Below are positions 1 to 6,647 of a stretch of DNA of 8,191 nucleotides, one piece after another (position 1 is the stretch's first letter; each line of letters starts with the position of its first letter). A program made the position numbers and the translations under genes. This DNA is from Ruminiclostridium sp. (lineage in GTDB: Bacteria; Bacillota_A; Clostridia; Oscillospirales; Ruminococcaceae), in NCBI GenBank assembly GCA_017550775.1, contig JAFZOA010000443.1, positions 1-8,191 on the forward strand, in the 5' to 3' direction. The notes under the pieces are model-generated. The model searched no databases, was not told the origin of the DNA, and saw only the letters and a list, made by a program, of their open reading frames with translations.

Positions 1-901
1 GCTGGTGCTGGTGCTGCTGCTGTTCACGTCGCTCGGACGGGGAGTTGAGGGTGCGGACGACATCGGCTGGCTCAACCTCGGGTTCGTTCAATTCCAGCCG
101 TCCGAGCTGCTGAAAATAACGTTCATACTCACCTTTGCATTGCACCTGAGCAAGGTGGGTGCGCATCTCAACGAGCCGCTGAACGTGCTTCTGCTGCTGA
201 TACACGGTATGATACCGGTGGCGATAATAATGAAGCAGGGGGACGACGGCTCTGCACTCGTGTTCATTTCGATCTTCGCGGCGATGCTGTTCGCGGCGGG
301 GATATCCTGGAAATACATCATTGCCGCGGTTATCGCTGTTCCGGCGGTGGTATATTTTGCGTGGACGAACCTCATGCAGCCTTACCAGATAAAGCGAATA
401 CAGATACTCTGGGACGAGCAGATGCAGCAGGAGGAGATACTCGGCATCTATATGCAGCAGTATCTCGGAAAGAAGGCTCTCGGCTCGGGGAGACTGACCG
501 GTCTCGGGCTGTTCGGGAGCGACAAGTACACCTATGTCCCGGAGATAGACACCGACTTCATATTCTCCTACATCGGCATGACGCTCGGATTTGTGGGCTG
601 TATCGTGACGGTGCTGCTGCTCGCGGTGATATGCCTTAAGATACTGTCCGTCGCGTCGTCCTCAAAGGACAGTCTCGGGCAGCTTATATGTGTGGGAGTT
701 TTCGCGGTGTTCTTCTCACATTCCGTCATCAACATCGGAATGGATCTCGGAGTGCTGCCGGTCATCGGCATACCTCTCCCGCTGATAAGTGCGGGCGGGA
801 CATCGGTGATATCGCTGTATGCGGCGATAGGGCTGGTTATGAGCGTATACTATCACCGCCGTAAGGCAGAGCATATGTTCTATACCGAGAAGTACGACTG
901 A
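1..901 (+). CDS. SEDS-family peptidoglycan glycosyltransferase (RodA/FtsW/SpoVE), 5' end missing
   Basis: Integral membrane polymerase that links lipid II into glycan strands together with a class B penicillin-binding protein. The frame is open to the left edge (codons start at base 2), so the N-terminus and first membrane helices lie outside. About 298 residues remain of a usual 370-400. Visible SEDS landmarks, numbered from the GTG at base 5: GWLNLGFVQFQPSEL (21-35), the QGDDGSA loop (78-84) matching the family QPDLGT loop, PYQIKRI (126-132), ALGSGRLTGLG (158-168), YVPEIDTDFIFSYIG (177-191) and GIPLPLISAGGTS (255-267). Several hydrophobic segments lie between them. Some positions differ from consensus, such as MTLGFVG where EELGFVG is usual. 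The ending (AAIGLVMSVYYHRR) resembles RodA more than FtsW, but the branch cannot be settled from a fragment. The next gene lies on the same strand across a gap of about 68 bp. Confidence 0.93.
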   Translation, partial: LVLVLLLFTSLGRGVEGADDIGWLNLGFVQFQPSELLKITFILTFALHLSKVGAHLNEPLNVLLLLIHGMIPVAIIMKQGDDGSALVFISIFAAMLFAAGISWKYIIAAVIAVPAVVYFAWTNLMQPYQIKRIQILWDEQMQQEEILGIYMQQYLGKKALGSGRLTGLGLFGSDKYTYVPEIDTDFIFSYIGMTLGFVGCIVTVLLLAVICLKILSVASSSKDSLGQLICVGVFAVFFSHSVINIGMDLGVLPVIGIPLPLISAGGTSVISLYAAIGLVMSVYYHRRKAEHMFYTEKYD

Positions 902-920
902 AACAGAGTGAAATAATATG

Positions 921-937
921 CCCCGCCGGGCGCGGGG
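921..937 (+). other. Small GC-rich hairpin between the SEDS gene and the galactokinase-family gene
   Basis: CCCCGC (921-926) pairs perfectly with GCGGGG (932-937) around a 5-nt loop. No T-run follows, so it is not a canonical intrinsic terminator. It lies 20 bp upstream of the Shine-Dalgarno of the next gene and could be a processing or stability element, or chance in GC-rich DNA. Confidence 0.35.
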
Positions 938-969
938 AGACAGTAATACAGATCACGGAGGAAATGAAA

Positions 970-2241
970 ATGGCAGCAAAACCTATTTGCGTGGGTATCG
1001 ACAAGCTTTACAGGGCGGAAAGCCTTCCCTATCAGAGAAAGCGCTATCAGAAGCTCATCGACGGGTATAAGAGCTACTTCTCGTCTGACGGGCAGAATAT
1101 CCGCATCTTCTCGGCTCCCGGAAGAAGCGAGATCGGCGGCAACCATACCGACCACAACTGCGGCAAGGTGCTCGCGGCGAGCGTTGACCTCGACATAATA
1201 GCCGCCGTTGAGCCGACGGACGAGCCGGTGGCGATACTCAAATCCGAGGGACATGACGAAGCGCGTGTCGATCTCAACGACCTCGAGCCGCACGAGGACG
1301 AGCAGCTCCATTCAAGTTCGCTGATACGCGGAATAGCGCGCGGGTTCAGAAACCGCGGCTTCAAGGCGAACGGATTCAGGGCATACACAATGTCCAACGT
1401 CGTGCGCGGCTCGGGAATGTCGTCCTCGGCGTCGTTTGAGATACTTGTCGCCGTCATATTCTCGTACCTGTGCAACAACGGAAGCATCGACCCCATAAAG
1501 CTCGCGCAGATAGGACGTTTTGCCGAGGACAACTACTTCGGCAAGCGCGGCGGTCTCATGGATCAGATGGCGTCGGCAGTAGGCGGCTTCGTCACCATAG
1601 ACTTCAAGGACATGGACAGCCCGATCATCGAGAACATAGATGTTGACTTCGGGAGCTTCGGACACGCGCTCTGCATTATCGACACCAACGGCGACAGCGG
1701 CGACCGTATCGCCGAATACACCTCCATTCTCGACGAAATGCGCAGCATAGCTGAATACTTCTCCGTGAACAACCTTCGCCAGCTCTGCAAGCACGACATT
1801 ATCCTCAACATCAACCTTCTGCGTGAGAAGTTCGGAGACCGTGCCGTGCTCCGCGCTATCCACTTCTTTGAAGAAAACAAACGCGTTGACAAACTCGTCA
1901 ACGCGCTGAAAAGAAACGATTTCCCCGCTTTCCTCGCTTCGATCAACGAGAGCGGAAACTCCTCATACAAGTACCTCCAGAACGTTTACTCCAGCCGCGA
2001 TGTCACACATCAGGGGCTCAGTATCGGTCTGAACATAGCCGAGTACGCGCTTGACCGCAAGGGCGCTTCCCGCGTACACGGAGGCGGCTTCTCCGGCGGC
2101 ATACAGGCTTTCGTACCGCTGGAGCTGCTGAAAATATTCAAAATGGAGCTCGAAAAGGTGTTCGGCAACGGCACCTGCCACGTTCTCCAGATACGGCGTA
2201 TAGGCGGCTGTGAGGTGGATCCCGGCTCCATTGCGGAGTGA
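970..2241 (+). CDS. Galactokinase-family GHMP sugar kinase
   Basis: Predicted cytosolic ATP-dependent sugar-1-kinase, the Leloir-pathway step from galactose to galactose-1-phosphate if substrate use is conserved. An in-frame ATG at 964 is also possible, but GGAGG at 957-961 lies only 2 nt from it and 8 nt from the ATG at 970, so I chose 970 (423 aa; the family is usually 380-430). Landmarks: sugar-binding motif PGRSEIGGNHTDHN (50-63), the GHMP ATP loop RGSGMSSSAS (146-155), GGLMDQ with the likely catalytic Asp (194-199), and the C-terminal glycine motif HGGGFSGGIQAFV (370-382). The first motif departs from classical galactokinase GRxNLIGEHTDYN: Glu is Asn and Tyr is His. I recall this GNHTDH form from clostridial proteins annotated as galactokinases, so the substrate is inferred. 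No other galactose gene is nearby. Its stop is 5 bp from the end of the convergent hflX. Confidence 0.88.
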   Translation: MAAKPICVGIDKLYRAESLPYQRKRYQKLIDGYKSYFSSDGQNIRIFSAPGRSEIGGNHTDHNCGKVLAASVDLDIIAAVEPTDEPVAILKSEGHDEARVDLNDLEPHEDEQLHSSSLIRGIARGFRNRGFKANGFRAYTMSNVVRGSGMSSSASFEILVAVIFSYLCNNGSIDPIKLAQIGRFAEDNYFGKRGGLMDQMASAVGGFVTIDFKDMDSPIIENIDVDFGSFGHALCIIDTNGDSGDRIAEYTSILDEMRSIAEYFSVNNLRQLCKHDIILNINLLREKFGDRAVLRAIHFFEENKRVDKLVNALKRNDFPAFLASINESGNSSYKYLQNVYSSRDVTHQGLSIGLNIAEYALDRKGASRVHGGGFSGGIQAFVPLELLKIFKMELEKVFGNGTCHVLQIRRIGGCEVDPGSIAE

Positions 2242-2246
2242 ACCGG

Positions 2247-3491
2247 TCAGGATCTCTGAAACTCTTTCGCCTTTGACACGAGAGTGATATCAACGAGTGC
2301 CTCTACCGCTACACCGTTCTCGGTGTATTCCTCGGACAGCACCTTTCCGAGCGCGCGGATCTCCGCTATGAAGCCCGCCCTGTCATACGGCACCAGCAGG
2401 CTCATGCGCTCTGCGCTCTCCGGAAGGTTCTTCGCGATACATTCGAGCAGCCGTTCGAGTCCCTCTCCTGTCTTTGCCGAGATACAGACCGTCGTGTCGT
2501 CCTCGGGTATGTTATAGTCCACGGTGTCGCACTTGTTCAGGACGTGTACCACCGGTATCTCGCCGCAGCCGAGCTCCGCGAGCAGCTTTTCCGTGGTAAG
2601 GGTCTTTTCCTTTGCCTCGGGGTCGGAGATGTCCGAAACGTGCAGTATTATGTCCGCGCTCGCGGCTTCTTCCAGCGTTGAACGGAACGCCTCCACCAGA
2701 TGATGCGGGAGCCGGCGTATCAGCCCTACCGTGTCGATCAGGGTAACGCTGCGCCCGTCGGGAAGCTCTATCGCCCTCGATGTCAGGTCGAGGGTGGCGA
2801 AAAGCTTGTTTTCCGCGAGCACACCCGCGTCGGTGAGCCGGTTGAGCAGCGTGGATTTGCCCGCGTTGGTGTACCCGACTATCGCCGCGGTCATCACGTT
2901 GTCCTTTTTGCGGCGGCTGCGGGAGAAGCTGCGGCGGGTCTCCAGCTCCTTGAGGTCGGCTTCGAGCTTTTCTATGCGGCGCTGAATGTGCCGGCGGTCG
3001 GTCTCAAGCTGCTTTTCGCCGGGGCCGCGTGTTCCGATTCCGCCGCCAAGTCTCGACAGCGACCGGCCAATACCCATAAGGCGCGGAAGTCGGTATCTGA
3101 GCTGTGCGAGCTCGACCTGTAGCTTGCCCTCGTTTGAGACGGCGCGCCCTGCGAAAATGTCGAGTATCAGCATTGTGCGGTCGATCACGCGCACCTTTAC
3201 CACGTCCTCGATGTTGCGTATCTCGCTTGCGGTGAGTTCGGTGTCAAAGACGATGAGCTCGGCTTCAAGATCCTTTGCAAGCTCTGCAAGCTCGTCGATC
3301 TTGCCCTCTCCGAGCACGGTAGCCGCGTCTGCGGACGGGCGCTTTTGTATCACGCGCGCGAGGACTTCGGCATTCGCGGTCTTTGCGAGCTCTTCAAGCT
3401 CGTCCATTGAGCTCTCCGCGTCGTACTCGCCGGTATCGAGCGCGGCAAGAATGGTTTTTGTCGGTGCTTTGATGTTTTCTGTTTCAGTCAT
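2247..3491 (-). CDS. hflX: GTPase HflX, ribosome-splitting factor
   Basis: Translation-associated GTPase that binds the 50S subunit and splits stalled or stress-arrested ribosomes; in some Firmicutes, homologues give macrolide/lincosamide tolerance. The 414-aa product has the HflX N-terminal domain (about 1-130), the diagnostic glycine-rich stretch RLGGGIGTRGPGEKQ (147-161), a basic coiled region (165-197), then the G domain: G1 GYTNAGKST (206-214), G3 DTVG (253-256), G4 NKCD (319-322) and G5 SAK (338-340). A short C-terminal domain follows. I chose the ATG at 3491 because AAAGG (3498-3502) lies 6 nt upstream. An in-frame ATG at 3518 would add nine residues (MKYFHERFF) but has only a G-rich stretch upstream. 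The gene is divergent from the small gene at 3589 and convergent with the kinase gene. A strong hairpin occupies its leader. All GTPase motifs are intact. Confidence 0.96.
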   Translation of the reverse strand: MTETENIKAPTKTILAALDTGEYDAESSMDELEELAKTANAEVLARVIQKRPSADAATVLGEGKIDELAELAKDLEAELIVFDTELTASEIRNIEDVVKVRVIDRTMLILDIFAGRAVSNEGKLQVELAQLRYRLPRLMGIGRSLSRLGGGIGTRGPGEKQLETDRRHIQRRIEKLEADLKELETRRSFSRSRRKKDNVMTAAIVGYTNAGKSTLLNRLTDAGVLAENKLFATLDLTSRAIELPDGRSVTLIDTVGLIRRLPHHLVEAFRSTLEEAASADIILHVSDISDPEAKEKTLTTEKLLAELGCGEIPVVHVLNKCDTVDYNIPEDDTTVCISAKTGEGLERLLECIAKNLPESAERMSLLVPYDRAGFIAEIRALGKVLSEEYTENGVAVEALVDITLVSKAKEFQRS

Positions 3492-3519
3492 AAAAAACCT
3501 TTCGTGAAAGTATTTCATT

Positions 3520-3550
3520 GTGTTTCCCCCGCCTCCGGCGGGAGAAACAC
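3520..3550 (-). promoter_or_regulatory. Strong GC-rich inverted repeat in the hflX leader
   Basis: GTGTTTC (3520-3526) pairs with GAAACAC (3544-3550) and CCCGCC (3528-3533) with GGCGGG (3537-3542), one C/A mismatch between them and a 3-nt loop: 13 base pairs. It lies in the 97-bp divergent gap, 28 bp upstream of the chosen hflX start. Neither strand has a T-run directly after it, so it is not a standard terminator. It is probably an RNA structure in the hflX leader, or a protein-binding site. Confidence 0.6.
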
Positions 3551-3588
3551 GGGAAAACCTGTACTGTTTACTGTAACAAGGAGTAAAA

Positions 3589-3957
3589 ATGTCGGATAAT
3601 ACGTTTGATCTCTCTCCCGAGAAATTCAGAGAATTGTATAACATAATTGAAGGTGAACCGGAGTTCGAAGTATATTTCAGCGATCACAGCGATGAGTATA
3701 TGATAATAAAATATGCGGACAGGGTAAGTTTTCAGCGCTGCGGAGCAAGCAACGGCAGCGGGGAGATATACTTTGACACTCTTGACACGTTGTTTGCAGC
3801 CGACACCATAGACAGTATCCGGCTCGACAGAGACTGGGGAAACATAACGGATATCATCGTGGATGCCATGTTTAATTTGTCAGACAAAAATGATATTGCC
3901 ACATTATATGCCAATCGGAATGAAAACGGAACGATAAATACATTTTCTATCAGATAG
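3589..3957 (+). CDS. Small acidic protein, function unknown
   Basis: I do not recognise this 122-aa protein. The start is supported by AAGGAG (3578-3583), 5 nt upstream of ATG. The sequence is hydrophilic and acidic, rich in Asp, Glu, Asn, Ile and Tyr, with no signal peptide, no membrane helix and a single cysteine (Cys51). Its even mix of short hydrophobic stretches (YMIIKYADRVSF, 37-48; ITDIIVDAMF, 86-95) suggests one compact alpha/beta domain. Base composition and codons (ATA, AAT, TTG, TTT) are AT-richer than the neighbours, which hints at a recent arrival. It starts divergently from hflX and ends 55 bp before the ttcA-like gene. Small acidic orphans of this size include immunity proteins, but no toxin gene is adjacent, so that is only a possibility. 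Confidence 0.8.
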   Translation: MSDNTFDLSPEKFRELYNIIEGEPEFEVYFSDHSDEYMIIKYADRVSFQRCGASNGSGEIYFDTLDTLFAADTIDSIRLDRDWGNITDIIVDAMFNLSDKNDIATLYANRNENGTINTFSIR

Positions 3958-3972
3958 ATATGTTCTTATTAT
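3943..3972 (+). promoter_or_regulatory. Possible promoter of the ttcA operon
   Basis: TTTTCT (3943-3948), an 18-nt spacer and TATTAT (3967-3972) form a weak sigma-A-like promoter 40 bp before the ttcA-like start. It overlaps the end of the orphan gene. Two short odd palindromes flank the -10 box: TCTATC-A-GATAGA (3946-3958) and TGCAA-A-TTGCA (3986-3996). Confidence 0.3.
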
Positions 3973-4012
3973 ACAACAGGCAAGGTGCAAATTGCAACAG
4001 AAAGTTTGAAAA

Positions 4013-4729
4013 ATGCAGAAAATTTTAGGATATCTGAGAAAAGCCTGCGAACGCTATGATATGATAGCCGACGGCGACGTTATCGCTGTGGGCGTGTCCG
4101 GCGGCAAGGACAGTCTCGTCCTGCTGCGCGCCCTCGTGGAGTACAGGCGCTTTGCCCCGCAGAGCTTCACCGTAAAGGCGGTTAGCGCGGATATGCGCAT
4201 AGGCGGAGCGGACACCGACTTTTCGTATGTCGCGGAGCTGTGCTCCCGGCTCGGGGTGGAGTACCGCGTGCTCCCGACCGATATCGGACAGGTGGTGTTC
4301 GATGTGCGGCGGGAGCCAAATCCCTGCTCGCTGTGCGCGAAGATGAGGCGGGGAGCGCTTCTCAACGAGGCGGAGACAATGGGCTGTAACAAGCTTGCCC
4401 TCGGGCATAACAACGACGACGTTGTGGAGACATTCATGATGTGCCTGTTCAATGAGGGAAGGATAGGCTGCTTCTCGCCGGTGACAAAGTACCCGGACAG
4501 AGGGTTATCCCTTATCCGTCCGCTGGTGCTCGCGCCGGAGAAGGACATTCTTTCCTGCTGTAAGCGCACCGGTATCACGCCTGTGAAGTCCCCATGCCCC
4601 GCGGACAAGCACACCGCGCGTCAGGACATGAAGCTCTGGCTGAAAGAGCGGGAACGCACGGACAGAGGCTTCAAGGACCGCATTTTCGGCGCGCTCGAAC
4701 GCAGCGGCATCGACGGCTGGCACACATGA
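4013..4729 (+). CDS. ttcA: TtcA-family tRNA 2-thiocytidine biosynthesis protein
   Basis: PP-loop ATP pyrophosphatase predicted to adenylate cytidine 32 of certain tRNAs for replacement of its oxygen by sulfur, using a [4Fe-4S] cluster. The 238-aa protein has the PP-loop SGGKDS (29-34), a cysteine pair in NPCSLCAKMRRG (Cys105 and Cys108), GHNNDDVVET (131-140) and a third cysteine in KSPCPAD (Cys195). This spacing matches the three cluster-binding cysteines of E. coli TtcA (about 311 aa), so the core is complete although shorter. Lysidine synthetase TilS shares the PP-loop but lacks this cysteine set. The ribosome binding site is weak (AGAAAG at 3999-4004, 8 nt before ATG). A gene for a CCA-enzyme-like protein starts 15 bp after the stop on the same strand, so the two are probably co-transcribed and both point to tRNA. 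Confidence 0.87.
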   Translation: MQKILGYLRKACERYDMIADGDVIAVGVSGGKDSLVLLRALVEYRRFAPQSFTVKAVSADMRIGGADTDFSYVAELCSRLGVEYRVLPTDIGQVVFDVRREPNPCSLCAKMRRGALLNEAETMGCNKLALGHNNDDVVETFMMCLFNEGRIGCFSPVTKYPDRGLSLIRPLVLAPEKDILSCCKRTGITPVKSPCPADKHTARQDMKLWLKERERTDRGFKDRIFGALERSGIDGWHT

Positions 4730-4731
4730 TC

Positions 4732-4737
4732 GGGAGG
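4732..4737 (+). promoter_or_regulatory. Ribosome binding site that fixes a TTG start
   Basis: GGGAGG lies 7 nt upstream of TTG at 4745. No in-frame ATG or GTG lies nearby at suitable spacing, and the acidic segment that follows directly is continuous with the rest of the protein, so TTG is the best start. Confidence 0.75.
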
Positions 4738-4744
4738 AACGACT

Positions 4745-6526
4745 TTGGAAAAGAAGAGACTTAGCCTTGAAGACATATTCCGGGACGACTATGAAGAGGA
4801 CGAGGAAGAATACGGCTACGAGGACTACAAGGAGTATATAGAGGACGACATTTACGGCGACCACTACGACCCGCGCGACATCGGCGACATGGGGGAAATG
4901 GGCGACGTCGGCGACCTCGGCGCTATCGGCGACCCGGACAGGTTCGACGTGCCGGACGATGACGATGACGATGAGGAGCTCCCGCCGCTGCCGGAGGAAG
5001 ACCTTCACGCGGCACCGCAGGAGACCGTAAAGTCTACGGTAACAGCTCCGGCTGTTACGAAAACGGAGAAGCGGAAAGAAACGCCCGCTCCGGCGGAAGC
5101 TCCCGCCGCGGAACCCGCCGTACAGGAAGTAAAACCCGTCGTGGAGGAAAAAGCTGTCACTCCGGAAGCGCAGTCCGAAAAGCCCGCCGACCAGATCTTC
5201 TCGGACGAGCCGCCGAAGGGCGACAACTCGGTAACGCTGGAGGTACCGCTCCCGGTAATGGAGATCATCGACATTCTCCGCGAGCATACCTACACCTGCT
5301 ATCTTGTGGGAGAATGCGTGTATCTCATGTACATCGGCGAGCGGGTCATGGACTTCGACATCGCCTGCAACGCGTCCCTCGACCGCATTATCGCCATATT
5401 CGACGAGCGCTTCAAGACCCGTGAAGACCTGCTCTCGCGCGGGGAGCTCATCATCATCAACGGCGCTATGGGCATATCCGTAGCACCCTACCGCTCGCGC
5501 ATCGACGGCAACGGCAAGCCTATCTACTGTAAGACGATCGACGAGGATATGCACCGCCGCACCTTCACCTCCGAGACCGTCGCCTATAACCCCTATGCCG
5601 GCATTTACGACCCCTTCGGCGGGCTTGCCTGCATATCCGAGGAAAAGACTGTTCTAAAAGCTATCGACGAGGAGAAGTTCGAGCGGCTCGAACATGAGCT
5701 TTCCACCCGTAAGAAGCGCTCCCGCGACGAACCCAAAAAAGTTGTGATAGAAGCGCTTCGCGAGAACCCGGAGTGCATACTTATCGCGATGCAGAAGTAC
5801 GCGCGCGGCGAGGCGGAGATAAGCCCCTACACCCTGAAAAACATCAACGACAACGCCGAGCTTATCGACATGATGATGCCCACCGAGATCTCCCGCTACT
5901 TCCGGCGTATTATCCTCGGAAGGCGCGTGACCGAGACCCTGCTCAACTTCAGGGAGGTTGTGTTCCGCATTTTCCCGGTGCTGCGCGACCAGCTCGACTT
6001 CGACCAGAAAAGCGACTATCAGGAATACACGCTGTACGAGCACACCGCCAAGGCGGTCGGATACGCGTTCCCGGATTACGCGGTGCGGCTCGCGCTGCTG
6101 CTGCACGGGATAGGGAAGTATGACTGCGCGGCGGACAGAGGGGAGTACATGACGTACTACGGCCACTCCGAGCGCGGGGTGATGCTCGCGAAGGACGTGT
6201 TCGACGAGTACGAGGCGGACACCTCGGTGGTGGAGCGGGTGTTGTTCATGATAATGCACCACGACGACCATATCTCACCGGACAACGTAGTGCAGTACAC
6301 CGAGTTCTGCGGTATGGAGTACACCCGCCTGCTGCTGTTGCTACAGTCGGCGAATATCCGCGCGAAAAGCTCCGACCCCGTGAATGAGCGTGTTTCATCT
6401 ACGCTGCGTCAGCTCGCCGACCGTGTGGCGGCTCTCGGAACCGTACCGCGCGCTCAGACCCGCAGAACAGCGACGATAGAGGGGCTTCGCGGGATAACCG
6501 ATATGCTCGGAAGAAGAGGGGTATGA
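4745..6526 (+). CDS. CCA-adding-enzyme/poly(A)-polymerase-like protein with HD domain and acidic N-terminus
   Basis: A 593-aa protein in three parts. Residues 1-88 are strongly acidic, with six Gly-x-hydrophobic/Pro triplets (47-64) and an Asp run (71-76). Residues 89-162 form a Pro/Ala/Glu linker. From about 163 it resembles class II CCA-adding enzymes: YLVGECVYLMYIGERVMDFD (186-205) keeps the DxD pair (Asp203, Asp205), RRTFT (271-275) stands where RRDFT is usual, and AYNPYAGIYDPFGG (280-293) matches the end of the nucleotidyltransferase domain. The usual EDxxR nucleotide-selection motif is not visible after KFERLEHEL (311-319); a basic stretch (KKRSRDEPKK) occupies that area. A helical region follows, then an HD-like domain: YEHT (431-434), LLHGIGK (452-458) where LLHDIGK is usual, YGHSERG (472-478) and HHDDH (505-509). 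The fold is clear but activity is doubtful. It is probably a tRNA- or RNA-related enzyme or a regulatory paralogue, co-transcribed with ttcA. Confidence 0.88.
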   Translation: MEKKRLSLEDIFRDDYEEDEEEYGYEDYKEYIEDDIYGDHYDPRDIGDMGEMGDVGDLGAIGDPDRFDVPDDDDDDEELPPLPEEDLHAAPQETVKSTVTAPAVTKTEKRKETPAPAEAPAAEPAVQEVKPVVEEKAVTPEAQSEKPADQIFSDEPPKGDNSVTLEVPLPVMEIIDILREHTYTCYLVGECVYLMYIGERVMDFDIACNASLDRIIAIFDERFKTREDLLSRGELIIINGAMGISVAPYRSRIDGNGKPIYCKTIDEDMHRRTFTSETVAYNPYAGIYDPFGGLACISEEKTVLKAIDEEKFERLEHELSTRKKRSRDEPKKVVIEALRENPECILIAMQKYARGEAEISPYTLKNINDNAELIDMMMPTEISRYFRRIILGRRVTETLLNFREVVFRIFPVLRDQLDFDQKSDYQEYTLYEHTAKAVGYAFPDYAVRLALLLHGIGKYDCAADRGEYMTYYGHSERGVMLAKDVFDEYEADTSVVERVLFMIMHHDDHISPDNVVQYTEFCGMEYTRLLLLLQSANIRAKSSDPVNERVSSTLRQLADRVAALGTVPRAQTRRTATIEGLRGITDMLGRRGV

Positions 6527-6561
6527 CGGGACAGACTGTTCTCTCTTTCCGGGCTGATCCT

Positions 6562-6605
6562 CCGAAATCCGGGACAATGACAGCCAATTTGAAAGGCTCT
6601 ACTGC
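6562..6605 (+). repeat. Imperfect direct repeat, copy A
   Basis: CCGAAATCCG (6562-6571), a 12-bp spacer, then CCAATTTGAAA (6584-6594), four unrelated bases and CTACTGC (6599-6605). The same blocks in the same order recur as copy B at 6781-6832. The two copies flank the 112-bp palindrome. Confidence 0.6.
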
Positions 6606-6647
6606 CAAAATCGTAAAAGAGAACGCGATACTTTATTACCGCGAAAG

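Noticed and set aside
1..22. CTG/GTG-rich simple repeat
   Set aside because: It encodes Leu/Val in a membrane helix of the SEDS protein and needs no other explanation.
1312..1863. 183-codon open frame on the minus strand
   Set aside because: Antisense shadow of the galactokinase-family gene, with no independent support.
3562..3574. Tandem TACTGT motifs as a promoter of the orphan gene
   Set aside because: No acceptable -35 box lies at the right distance, so I could not support a promoter call.
4505..5554. 349-codon open frame on the minus strand
   Set aside because: Shadow of the TtcA and CCA-like genes in GC-rich DNA. Its Val/Arg/Leu-rich translation mirrors the acidic region on the other strand.
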